19,506 nt of DNA from positions 1 through 19,506 of the forward strand of contig MGUX01000150.1 in NCBI GenBank assembly GCA_001800185.1, read 5' to 3'. Source of the DNA: Elusimicrobia bacterium RIFCSPLOWO2_12_FULL_59_9. GTDB lineage: Bacteria; Elusimicrobiota; Elusimicrobia; O2-12-FULL-59-9. The notes under the pieces are model-generated. The model did not search any database. It saw only the letters and a list, made by a program, of their open reading frames with translations, and was not told the DNA's origin. Of the stretch, positions 8,389 through 16,495 are shown piece by piece. Within the stretch, counting starts at the first letter, position 1. Each line of letters opens with the position of its first letter. A program made the translations under genes and the position numbers.

Positions 8389-10103
8389 TGCTGATCATCA
8401 AAGGGATCGCGGCCAGCCCGAATATCGCCATCGGCCCCGCCTTTGTGGTGGAAGACGAAGAGATCGTCATCAACCAGCTGGAAATACCCAAGAACAAGAT
8501 TCGCATGGAAATCCAGCGCTTCAAGCGCGCCCTTGAAAAAACAAACCGGGATCTGGATCGCACCGAACATAGGGCCCTCAAGACGCTCGGGAAAGCGCAT
8601 GCCAAGCTGATCGAAACCCACCGCTTGATATTGAGCGACCCCCTCATCACCAAGGAAGTCCTCCGTCGCATCCAATCCGAGCGGGTGAACGCCGAATTCG
8701 CCCTGTCGGAAGCCCTGGAGGCCGTCAACCAAGCTTTTGAAAAAATCGAAGACGAATTCTTTCGCGAACGCCGCCACGACGTTTTTGACGTCGGAAAACG
8801 GCTGCTGAGCCACCTGATGCGGCGCGGGAAAAAACCGCTCTCAGCCGTCGAAGTGCCCTCTATCGTCGTCGCTCACAACCTTCTGCCCTCCGACACCCTG
8901 CAGCTCAAAGACGCCCGCGCCCTGGGATTTGCCACGGACCTGGGCGGAAAATCGAGCCACACGGCCATTCTCGCTCAAAGCCTCGAGCTTCCGGCCGTCG
9001 TGGGCTTGTCCGACGTGTCCCAGCGCCTGAAAACCGGAGACACGCTGATCGTGGACGGTGAGCAAGGGCTGATTATCCTCTATCCCACGCCCGAGGTGAT
9101 AGAAAAATACGTCCAGATGCAGGCGCAACTGCAGCTTCAGGACAAAGCCTTGGAAAACCTCAAGGGGCTTGAGGCCGTCACCCGCGACGGCAAGTCGATT
9201 CAGCTCATGACCAATCTCGACGCTCCCGAGGAGCTTAAATCCATCGCCGCGCTCAACACGGACGGCATCGGGCTTTTCCGGACGGAATACCTTTTTTCCA
9301 ACCGCACCACCCCCCCCTCGGAAAAAGAGCAGCACGAAGCCTACTTCCGGGTGTTCAAAACCATGGCTCCAAAGCCGGTCGTTTTCCGCACCGCCGACAT
9401 CGGCGGGGACCGCATCACCGACCTTGGGTTTGAGGAACACAGCTCCGAAAGCAATCCTTTCATGGGACTGCGCGGCATACGGCTGTTTCTGCACTACCCG
9501 GAATTGTTCAAAGTTCAGCTTCGCGCCATTTTAAAAACGGCCCCTCAAGGCGACGTTCGCATTTTGCTGCCGATGATATCCTCCATAGAGGAACTCATCA
9601 GCTCTAAAAAGATCCTAAAATCCACGATGGATGAGCTTGCCCAGGAAGGAGTCCCTCCCGTCAAAAAAGTGGAATTGGGCATCATGGTGGAAATTCCCTC
9701 CGTCGCGATGGCCTTGGACACGTTTCTTGACGACGTGGATTTCATTTCGATTGGCACCAATGACCTCATCCAATATCTTTTGGCGGTCGACCGCCTCAAC
9801 GAAAACGTCGCTTATCTCTACGACCCGTTTCATCCGGCGGTGGTCCGCACCCTGCACCAAATCGTGGAGACGGCGCACTCCAAGGAAAAGCCGGTCGGCA
9901 TTTGCGGCGAGATGCCTTCCGACCCCAAAACCACCAAACTCCTCGTCGGCCTCGGGGTCGACAGCCTTTCGGTCACGCCGCGAATGTTCCTGCGCATCAA
10001 AAGAAACCTGCGCTCTCTTTCCTTTCAAGAGGCGACCAAAGCCGTCAAGCAGGCGCTGCTGCTGACCGACTCCGCTTCCATCCGCAAACTGCTCATCACC
10101 TAA
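8388..10103 (+). CDS. ptsI: PTS Enzyme I (PEP-protein phosphotransferase)
   Basis: Autophosphorylates from phosphoenolpyruvate and donates phosphate to HPr, the entry step of the PTS. At 571 aa it is full length. The order is the N-terminal HPr-binding and phosphohistidine domains with GGKSSHTAILAQ (active His at residue 191), then the PEP-binding barrel with LFRTEYLF (Arg298), FRTADIGGDR, NPFMGLRGIRL, EIPSVAM, SIGTNDLIQY and GICGEMPSDP (active Cys506). Every catalytic residue I can check is present. GAGGAAG lies 4 nt before the ATG, which shares one base with the HPr stop. lepA starts 3 bp after its stop, so the PTS transcript probably continues into the lepA group. Confidence 0.97.
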   Translation: MLIIKGIAASPNIAIGPAFVVEDEEIVINQLEIPKNKIRMEIQRFKRALEKTNRDLDRTEHRALKTLGKAHAKLIETHRLILSDPLITKEVLRRIQSERVNAEFALSEALEAVNQAFEKIEDEFFRERRHDVFDVGKRLLSHLMRRGKKPLSAVEVPSIVVAHNLLPSDTLQLKDARALGFATDLGGKSSHTAILAQSLELPAVVGLSDVSQRLKTGDTLIVDGEQGLIILYPTPEVIEKYVQMQAQLQLQDKALENLKGLEAVTRDGKSIQLMTNLDAPEELKSIAALNTDGIGLFRTEYLFSNRTTPPSEKEQHEAYFRVFKTMAPKPVVFRTADIGGDRITDLGFEEHSSESNPFMGLRGIRLFLHYPELFKVQLRAILKTAPQGDVRILLPMISSIEELISSKKILKSTMDELAQEGVPPVKKVELGIMVEIPSVAMALDTFLDDVDFISIGTNDLIQYLLAVDRLNENVAYLYDPFHPAVVRTLHQIVETAHSKEKPVGICGEMPSDPKTTKLLVGLGVDSLSVTPRMFLRIKRNLRSLSFQEATKAVKQALLLTDSASIRKLLIT

Positions 10104-10106
10104 GCC

Positions 10107-11897
10107 ATGCATATACGCAACTTTTCCATCATCGCCCACATCGACCACGGCAAAAGCACGCTGGCCGACCGGTTGCTGGAATCGACCCACACCATCGCCA
10201 AGCGCGATATGCGGGCACAAGTCATGGATCAGATGGATCTGGAAAGGGAGCGGGGCATCACCATCAAAGCGAAAACGATCCGCATGATCTACCGGGCGAA
10301 AGACGGCAAACAATATATCTTAAATCTCATCGACACCCCCGGCCACGTGGATTTCACCTACGAGGTTTCCCGCGCCCTGGCCGCCTGCGAGGGGGCCATT
10401 TTGGTGGTGGACAGCTCGCAGGGCCTGGAAGCCCAGACCCTGGCCAACACGCATCTGGCCCAGCAGCTCTCCCTATGCCTGATCCCGGTGCTCAATAAAA
10501 TAGACCTTCCCCAAGCCGACGTCGAAGGCAACAGCCAGCAGCTCAAGCAATTTCTCAAGCTAGACACGCCCCCGATTTTGGCCTCGGCCAAAGACGGCCG
10601 CGGCACCGAGGAAATTTTAGAGGCCATCGTGGTGAATATCCCTCCGCCCAAAAGGGACACCGAGGCTCCGCTGGCCGCTTTAATCTTCGACTCGTTTTAT
10701 GACCCCTACCGCGGCGTCATCATTACGTTGCGCGTGTTTGAGGGAACGCTGCGGCAAAACATGAAAATTCAATTTTTCTCGACGCAGTACAAGACGGAGG
10801 CCGAGGAGGTGGGCTATCTGACTCCCCTCCGGGTCAAAACGGACGCCCTTTCGGCCGGAGAGGTCGGCTACCTGATCACGGGCGTCAAAGATATCCACCA
10901 TATCCGGGTCGGCGACACGATCGCGGAGCAAGCCCGGCCGCTCAAAAACGCCCTGCCTGGATACAAGGAGGCCAAGCCCGTCGTTTTCGCGGGCTTTTTC
11001 CCGACCTCGCCGTCCGATTACGAGAACTTCAAAAACGCCATCGAGAAGCTTCATCTCTCGGATTCCTCCTTCCAATTTAAAGTCGAATCCTCCTCCGCCC
11101 TGGGTTTCGGCTACCGCCTGGGATTTTTGGGGCTGCTGCACATGGAAATCGTCAAAGAGCGCCTGGAAAGGGAATTCGGCCTGGATTTGATCGCCACCAC
11201 GCCGAACGTGGAATATCAAGCCAGGACAAATAAATCCAAAGACTGGTTTCATTTGGACAATCCCGCCGATTTTCCAGAATCCGGCGAATTGCATGAAGTG
11301 CGGGAGCCGTATGTGCTGGCTACGATCGTCACGCCGGTGCAGTTTATGGAAGCGGTTTTAAACCTCCTCAAGGACCGCCGCGGCGAATATCGCTCCCTCT
11401 TGCATATCCCCGGCAACCGGGTCATCACGCAATACGAACTGCCCCTTTCCGAGATTGTCCTCGATTTTTATGATAAACTTAAGTCCGTCTCCAAAGGCTA
11501 TGCCTCCTTCGATTACGAGCCTTCCGGCTTCAAGGCGGCCGACGTGGTCAAGCTGGAAATTCTTATTCATGGAGATCCCGTGGACGCGCTCTCCTTGATC
11601 ACCTTTCGCGGCAAGGCCTATCAAAAAGGAAGGGCTCTGGCCGAGAAGCTCAAGGAGCTCATTCCGAGGCAGATGTTCGAGGTGGCTATTCAAGCGCGCG
11701 TCCAGGGAAAAGTTATCGCCCGGGAAACCATCCCCGCGATACGCAAGGACGTGATCGCCAAATGCTACGGCGGCGATATCACGCGCAAGCGGAAACTGCT
11801 GGAAAAGCAGAAAGAGGGCAAGAAAAAAATGAAGCAGATCGGCCGCGTTGAAATTCCTCAGAGCGCTTTTCTGGCGGCGCTTAAAATCACGGAGTAG
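10107..11897 (+). CDS. lepA: Elongation factor 4 (LepA)
   Basis: A ribosome-associated GTPase implicated in back-translocation and in initiation or 30S biogenesis, depending on the study. The 596-aa length is that of the family. The G domain begins at once, with AHIDHGKST at residues 10-18, MDLERERGITIKAKT, DTPGHVDFTYEVSRALAA and LNKIDLP. EF-G-like domains follow (LHMEIVKERLEREFGLDL), and the LepA-specific C-terminal domain has ETIPAIRKDVIAKCYGGD and the closing IPQSAFLAALK. There is no clear Shine-Dalgarno and only 3 bp separate it from ptsI, so translation is probably coupled to Enzyme I. lepB follows 14 bp later, the classic lepA-lepB order. Confidence 0.98.
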   Translation: MHIRNFSIIAHIDHGKSTLADRLLESTHTIAKRDMRAQVMDQMDLERERGITIKAKTIRMIYRAKDGKQYILNLIDTPGHVDFTYEVSRALAACEGAILVVDSSQGLEAQTLANTHLAQQLSLCLIPVLNKIDLPQADVEGNSQQLKQFLKLDTPPILASAKDGRGTEEILEAIVVNIPPPKRDTEAPLAALIFDSFYDPYRGVIITLRVFEGTLRQNMKIQFFSTQYKTEAEEVGYLTPLRVKTDALSAGEVGYLITGVKDIHHIRVGDTIAEQARPLKNALPGYKEAKPVVFAGFFPTSPSDYENFKNAIEKLHLSDSSFQFKVESSSALGFGYRLGFLGLLHMEIVKERLEREFGLDLIATTPNVEYQARTNKSKDWFHLDNPADFPESGELHEVREPYVLATIVTPVQFMEAVLNLLKDRRGEYRSLLHIPGNRVITQYELPLSEIVLDFYDKLKSVSKGYASFDYEPSGFKAADVVKLEILIHGDPVDALSLITFRGKAYQKGRALAEKLKELIPRQMFEVAIQARVQGKVIARETIPAIRKDVIAKCYGGDITRKRKLLEKQKEGKKKMKQIGRVEIPQSAFLAALKITE

Positions 11898-11911
11898 CCG
11901 GCGCGCAAAAA

Positions 11912-12907
11912 ATGGAAGAACGCTTGTTTTGGGTCGGGCTTGGAATGGGATTTTATGCGGCGCTCGTCCGCATATCCCTGAAAAGAGAAAGCTGGAAAAC
12001 GCGGCTGTGGGCCGGCGTCTGGCATTCCATGTTTTGGGCCGGAACGGGCTTTGCCCTGGTGATGATCATCACGATGAGCTTGGACAGCCGCGGGAACATC
12101 CCCATGCAAAGCATCAGCGCCCTCAATCACCGCAGCCTATTGTACGGATGCGTCGCCGCCGCGGCGGGCGCCGTTTGGGGTTTTTTCCGCATCTACGCGC
12201 AGGGCGCCGAACTCGAAGAAAGGGAGACGATGCTGAGCAATGACCTGGAATGGGCGGACACTTTCTTTTCCGCCGTGCTCCTGGCCTCGTTTCTGATGTA
12301 TTTCGTTCTGCAGGCCTTTAAAATTCCCTCCGGCTCCATGCGCGCCACTCTCTTGGAAGGCGATCATCTCTTCGTCAATAAATTCATTTACGGCATCCGC
12401 ATTCCGATGACGAGCACCCGGCTGGCGCGATGGAAAAAAGTCGAGCGCGGCGACGTCGTCGTTTTCCGCTTCCCCACCGATGATACCGAGGAAGTGCACT
12501 GCGGCAACAAGCAATACGGCAAGGATTTCATCAAGCGGGCCATCGGCCTGCCCGGCGACAAAGTGGAGGTCAAAAATGGGGTCGTCTTCGTCAACGACAA
12601 GCCTCTGCTGCATGAAGCCTACACGCAGACCGTCGACGCGCAGCGCCAGCCCTCCTCCCCGGTCCGCCTGGATCCGGACCGCTACCAAAATTTATGGCAG
12701 GACCATCAACTGGATCAAACCTTGGGCGACGCCACCCGCGATTTTTTCGGCCCGGTGAAGCTGCCGGCGGACGAATATTTTGTCATGGGAGACAACCGCG
12801 ACCGCTCCTGCGATTCCCGCTTTTGGGGGCCCGTCGCCGACCGGTTTTTGAAGGGCAAGGCCTGGTTCATTTATTGGCCTCCGGACCGCATCAAAGGGGT
12901 TGAATGA
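11912..12907 (+). CDS. lepB: Signal peptidase I with extended membrane N-terminus
   Basis: Cleaves signal peptides from exported proteins at the outer face of the inner membrane. The catalytic boxes are intact: FKIPSGSMRATLLEGD with nucleophile Ser142, DFIKRAIGLPGDKVEV with general-base Lys208, and MGDNRDRSCDSRFWGPV. The 331-aa protein has an unusually long front end. Hydrophobic segments near 3-20, 35-56 and 73-93 precede the usual anchor at about 115-133, whereas most signal peptidases have one or two. The start lacks a strong Shine-Dalgarno, but in-frame ATG 11939 would remove only nine residues. The stop overlaps the nfeD start (ATGA). Substrates may include the two secreted proteins encoded just downstream, though this enzyme would serve the whole cell. 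Confidence 0.95.
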   Translation: MEERLFWVGLGMGFYAALVRISLKRESWKTRLWAGVWHSMFWAGTGFALVMIITMSLDSRGNIPMQSISALNHRSLLYGCVAAAAGAVWGFFRIYAQGAELEERETMLSNDLEWADTFFSAVLLASFLMYFVLQAFKIPSGSMRATLLEGDHLFVNKFIYGIRIPMTSTRLARWKKVERGDVVVFRFPTDDTEEVHCGNKQYGKDFIKRAIGLPGDKVEVKNGVVFVNDKPLLHEAYTQTVDAQRQPSSPVRLDPDRYQNLWQDHQLDQTLGDATRDFFGPVKLPADEYFVMGDNRDRSCDSRFWGPVADRFLKGKAWFIYWPPDRIKGVE

Positions 12908-14223
12908 CGGCAAAATTGTCGGGCCTTCTTCTCATCGGGATATCTTTGGCCGCATCGCCCGCGGCCCGCCCGGCCGCCGCGGCCGCGGGAGGCTCCCCGG
13001 CCCTTGTCGCGACCTACTCCGGCATCATCAGCCCGGTCACGGCGGAATTTTTGGGAGACGCGGTGCGCAAAGCCAACCGGGAAAATTTCGCGGCGCTCAT
13101 CATCCAATTGGACACGCCGGGAGGCCTAGACACCTCCATGCGCGTGATCGTCAAGGACATCTTGAACTCCGAAACGCCCGTGATCGTCTACGTCAGCCCC
13201 TCCGGCGCCAGGGCCGCCTCCGCTGGAGTGTTCATCACGATGGCCGCCCAGGTGGCCGCCATGGCGCCCGGCACCAATATCGGCGCCGCACATCCCGTCA
13301 TGCTCGGAGGAGGCCCGCCGTCTTTCCCGGGCAAAAAGGAGGAAAAAGCGGCGCAACAACCCATCGAAGAAAAAGCGGTCAACGACGCGGCCGCATATTT
13401 AAGATCCATCGCCAGGCGCAGAAACCGCAACGAGCAATGGGCGGAGAAAGCCGTGACCGAAAGCATTTCCATCCCGGTCGAAGAGGCGGTGGACAAAAAT
13501 ATCGTCGATTTTAAGGCGGAAAATATGGACGACCTCATCGGCCGCCTCAACGCTCCGCCTTGGGAGCTGCGCATCGAAAACTCGCGCTTGGTTTACATGG
13601 AGATGAACGAAAGGCAGAAGCTTCTGGCCACCATCAGCGATCCCAACATCGCGCTCCTGCTCATGAGCCTGGGCGCCGCCGGACTCTTTATCGAGCTTTA
13701 CAACCCCGGCCTTATCCTGCCGGGCATCGCGGGCGGCATCAGCCTCATTTTGGCGCTCTACTCTTTTCAGACTCTTTCCGCGAACTACGCCGGCATCCTT
13801 TTGATCCTGCTCGGTTTCCTGCTTTTCTTTTCAGAAATTTTCGTGCCGAGCTTCGGGTTGTTGACGGCGGGCGGCGTGATATCAAATCTTCTGGGCGTGC
13901 TCATGCTTTTCAACAAACAGCCCTCAAGCGGCATCTCGATTTCCTGGAGCGTGGTGGCCGGCAATCTGGCCGGGATGGTCGCCCTCACTTCCACCGTCGC
14001 TTTTTTTGCCTACAGGGCCCTGCGCAAAAAACCGGCGACCGGACTGCAAGCCATGATCGGCGCAGAGGGAACGGCCCAAACGCCTCTTAAGCCGGCCGGC
14101 GCCGTCCTGATTGGAGGGGAGTTATGGAACGCTCTCAGCCTGGAGGGCGAAATCCCCCAAGGCGCCGCGGTTGAAGTCGCCGAGATCAAAGACTTGGTGC
14201 TTAAAGTCCGCCGTAAATCCTGA
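12904..14223 (+). CDS. NfeD-family membrane protein with ClpP-class protease domain
   Basis: A long (NfeD1b-type) protein of 439 aa. A signal-like N-terminus (about 1-28, Ala-rich) leads into a ClpP/SppA-fold serine protease domain: DTPGGLDTSMR, SGARAASAGVFITMAA with likely nucleophile Ser106, then GTNIGAAHPV and EEKAVNDAAAYLRS with likely catalytic Lys157. Four or five membrane segments follow (about 245-365), then a C-terminal OB-fold-type NfeD domain (about 375-439, with ALSLEGEIPQGAAVEVAEI). Homologous archaeal proteases cut stomatin, and nfeD usually sits beside a stomatin/slipin or flotillin-like gene. None follows here. It is translationally coupled to lepB by a 4-bp overlap, placing it in the lepA-lepB group. 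A role in membrane quality control or lipid-domain organisation is inferred from the family. Confidence 0.92.
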   Translation: MTAKLSGLLLIGISLAASPAARPAAAAAGGSPALVATYSGIISPVTAEFLGDAVRKANRENFAALIIQLDTPGGLDTSMRVIVKDILNSETPVIVYVSPSGARAASAGVFITMAAQVAAMAPGTNIGAAHPVMLGGGPPSFPGKKEEKAAQQPIEEKAVNDAAAYLRSIARRRNRNEQWAEKAVTESISIPVEEAVDKNIVDFKAENMDDLIGRLNAPPWELRIENSRLVYMEMNERQKLLATISDPNIALLLMSLGAAGLFIELYNPGLILPGIAGGISLILALYSFQTLSANYAGILLILLGFLLFFSEIFVPSFGLLTAGGVISNLLGVLMLFNKQPSSGISISWSVVAGNLAGMVALTSTVAFFAYRALRKKPATGLQAMIGAEGTAQTPLKPAGAVLIGGELWNALSLEGEIPQGAAVEVAEIKDLVLKVRRKS

Positions 14224-14251
14224 ATTTATCTCCTTATCCTCCCAATTCATC

Positions 14252-14282
14252 CATGATGAAGGCCCTTTGGGCCTAATTCATG
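14252..14282 (+). terminator. Possible hairpin after nfeD
   Basis: AGGCCC (14260-14265) and GGGCCT (14269-14274) pair across a TTT loop, and CATGA (14252-14256) with TCATG (14278-14282) can close an outer stem with a 3x3 internal loop. A T run (TTTT) occurs only about 8 nt further on, so it is a weak intrinsic terminator at best. It lies in the 134-bp gap between nfeD and the ceramidase-like gene. Confidence 0.35.
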
Positions 14283-14357
14283 CTAGGCCTTTTAACCCCG
14301 CTCTTTTAGGACCAAAGCCTCTATCGAGCCGGAACAGCCTTTGATATTCTATTGAGA

Positions 14358-16346
14358 ATGAAAAGGCCGGGACTTTTTTTCCTGAGCGCATGCTTGGCCG
14401 CCCGCCTGGCCTGCCCGGGCCTCCTGCGGGCCTCCCAACCGCAGAGGCAGTTGCTCCAATTGGAGGACGTTTCTCCCGAAGGCTCGGCTCCGGAACAGGC
14501 GAAATCCAAGATGGATTTCGCCTGGGAAAACGCGGCCGGGGAAGCCCCGGCCGCCTCCGTTTTTGTGGGAGCTTCCTCAAAAACCATCACTCCAGCCACC
14601 GGCGGAAAGCCCTGGGAGGGACTCTACTTCGCGGGTTACACCCGGTTGGAAAGCCCCAAAAACTGGTACAAATGGCTTTTCCGGGGCCTGCGGCGGGATC
14701 CGGTTTTTTACAACCATCCCAAAGGAGTCCATGACGATCTCTACGCGAGGGCCTTGGTGATCAAGGCCGGCAAAACAAAGGTCGCCGTGGTCACTCTGGA
14801 CGCCGTGGGTTTTCTTTATCCCGATACCCGCGTCATCCGCGATCGGGTCGCCGACCTGGGCTACGACTTGGTCATCGTGCAGGCCACGCATAATCACTCC
14901 GGCCCCGACACCATCGGTCTTTGGGGGCCCATGCGCACCCATGCGGCTCCCATCGCGGCCATCGAATACCTGTTCGGATTTTCCCCCATTCACAGCAAAA
15001 GCGGCCGCAATCCCCGGTTCATGGAGCTCATTTACAGTCAGGCGGCCTCGGCCATTCGGGAAGCGGACCAAAAAGCCCAAGCCTCGGATTTGATTTTCGC
15101 GCAAGCCGGGGTGCCGGATTTCAACGGCAAAAGCATCATCGAGGATCGCCGCAGCCCCGAGGTTTTTGATCGCCGCCTGCATGTGCTCAGAGCCCAAAGC
15201 CCCTCAGGCGAGTCCATCGCCACCATGGTTAACTTGGGCGTTCACCCGGAGCTTTTTTGGAGCAAAATCACCCAAATCAGCGCGGATATTTCCGGACAAA
15301 TCGCCTCTTCCATCGAGCAAAAAGGGGGCGGCATCGGGCTGCACGCCAACGGCGCCATCGGCGCCCTTATCGCCCCCGGCGACCTTTACGGCTACGATGA
15401 CAAAAACAATAAAATGCCTCTTTCAGAGGAGCTCGCCCTTCGCTGGAAGGGCATACAGAAAATCGGCGAGTTGGTGAGCGCCGGGGCCATTGCTTCGACC
15501 CTGAACCAAAAACCGGCGCCCGTCGCCGCCATGGACGTCCGGGTGAGGAAAATTTTTATTCCCTTGGACAACCTGCTTTTGGACCGCCTATCGAAAAAAG
15601 GCGTCTTTGAGCGGGAACGCTATACCAAAGGAATGCCGGATCCGGACGGCCAGGACATACAAACCGAGATCGATCTCATCGTCCTTAAAGATGCGCGCGG
15701 CGACCCTTTGGCGGAAATTTTCACCATCCCCGGGGAGCTCGCTCCGGAAATTTATCTAGGCGGTTTTCTTCCCGCGGATGCGTCCCCTAATCCCGGCGCC
15801 CCGGAAACTCCGGTTCTCAAGAATCATCTCCGGGCGCCGCACCAATTTTTGCTGGGGCTTGGAAATGATGAGCTCGGCTACATTATCCCGCTCAATGATT
15901 TTCTCTTTCCAAATAATCGCAAACTTCCTATTTTGCCGCAAAAAGACCGCTTCGGCCGCCGGCACTATGAAGAAACCGTCTCCGCCGGCTCACAAATGTC
16001 GCAGATCATCGCCTGGAATCTGATCGGCATGCTGGAGGACTATTACCAAGGCGGCAGCGAGTTTACCCAAGAGGAGGTGGCCGTTCGTTCCCGGCGCGCC
16101 ATGCTGGCCACTTTCGCGAGCCGCAAAGAGGCCCTGCCGGCGCTGGTCAACTTGTTCCTGCACGAACCCGCCGACGACGTCACTCCCCTGGCCCGGCAGG
16201 CCGTGGCCGACATCGGCGGACCGGACGCGGCCGCCTATCTGGGCCGCGCTTACCGGAAATCAAAAGACGGGAATCTAAAAAAGGAAATCTGCCGGCTCAT
16301 CCTTGAAATCAGAAAGGGCTACGAGAAGCCCTCCTGGCAAGATTAG
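14358..16346 (+). CDS. Exported neutral-ceramidase-like metal hydrolase with HEAT-like tail
   Basis: A 662-aa protein of the neutral/alkaline ceramidase superfamily (amidase-type hydrolases acting on N-acyl lipids). I take ATG 14358 over the in-frame TTG two codons upstream because it gives a clean signal peptide (MKRPGLFFLSACLAARL). Four residues match the zinc ligands of bacterial ceramidase in order: ATHNHSGPDT (His178 or His180), NLGVHPELFW (His296), IPGELAPEI (Glu460) and NDELGYIIP (Tyr508). The catalytic Ser loop (GDVSP-like) of true ceramidases is not obvious; the equivalent region reads LHANGAIGALIAPGD. The last 80-odd residues have the alternating Ala/Leu pattern of HEAT-like repeats, unusual for the family. 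Substrate unknown: ceramide, another N-acyl lipid or an ester are possible. No clear Shine-Dalgarno. Confidence 0.8.
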   Translation: MKRPGLFFLSACLAARLACPGLLRASQPQRQLLQLEDVSPEGSAPEQAKSKMDFAWENAAGEAPAASVFVGASSKTITPATGGKPWEGLYFAGYTRLESPKNWYKWLFRGLRRDPVFYNHPKGVHDDLYARALVIKAGKTKVAVVTLDAVGFLYPDTRVIRDRVADLGYDLVIVQATHNHSGPDTIGLWGPMRTHAAPIAAIEYLFGFSPIHSKSGRNPRFMELIYSQAASAIREADQKAQASDLIFAQAGVPDFNGKSIIEDRRSPEVFDRRLHVLRAQSPSGESIATMVNLGVHPELFWSKITQISADISGQIASSIEQKGGGIGLHANGAIGALIAPGDLYGYDDKNNKMPLSEELALRWKGIQKIGELVSAGAIASTLNQKPAPVAAMDVRVRKIFIPLDNLLLDRLSKKGVFERERYTKGMPDPDGQDIQTEIDLIVLKDARGDPLAEIFTIPGELAPEIYLGGFLPADASPNPGAPETPVLKNHLRAPHQFLLGLGNDELGYIIPLNDFLFPNNRKLPILPQKDRFGRRHYEETVSAGSQMSQIIAWNLIGMLEDYYQGGSEFTQEEVAVRSRRAMLATFASRKEALPALVNLFLHEPADDVTPLARQAVADIGGPDAAAYLGRAYRKSKDGNLKKEICRLILEIRKGYEKPSWQD

Positions 16347-16363
16347 CAGGGCCGTGGGCCATA

Positions 16364-16385
16364 GGACCCATTTCTTGATGGGCCC
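16364..16385 (+). terminator. Possible hairpin after ceramidase-like gene
   Basis: GGACCCAT (16364-16371) pairs with ATGGGCCC (16378-16385) across TTCTTG, with one A-C mismatch. It is followed by AAAAA rather than T on the + strand, so it would not be a standard + strand terminator. A more distant TGGGTCTTT (16402-16410) can instead pair with the GACCCA. Confidence 0.3.
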
Positions 16386-16450
16386 AAAAACGCCGCTTTA
16401 TTGGGTCTTTAGCCTCATGAAACCGGGCCTGACAACGCGTAGAATATTAA

Positions 16451-16495
16451 GGAAAGGAGGTTGTATTGTTCCTTGGAACATACAATAAATTTATG
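16451..16495 (+). promoter_or_regulatory. Strong Shine-Dalgarno bridged to ATG by a hairpin
   Basis: AAGGAGG (16454-16460) is the best ribosome-binding site in the window, yet the natural ATG is at 16493, 32 nt away. The bases between contain an 11-bp stem: 16461-16472 pairs with 16475-16485, with T16467 bulged and a CUUG tetraloop. Folding it leaves 7 nt (16486-16492) between stem and ATG, an ideal distance. A TTG inside the stem (16466) is the competing linear start, 5 nt from the site. Confidence 0.55.

Noticed and set aside
9615..10313. 232-codon - strand frame across the ptsI-lepA joint
   Set aside because: Covers two conserved + strand genes and shows no domain or ribosome-binding site.
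16429..16450. CTGACA with AT-rich TAGAATATTAA as a promoter for the small secreted-protein gene
   Set aside because: The boxes are only about 5 to 10 bp apart, so they do not form a usable -35/-10 pair; a promoter may exist but is not supported.
16461..16485. Reading the palindrome as a LexA-type or repressor operator
   Set aside because: It lies downstream of the Shine-Dalgarno and therefore inside the transcript; the GTTCC-TT-GGAAC core has the reverse polarity of the GAAC-N4-GTTC SOS box. An RNA hairpin explains it better.
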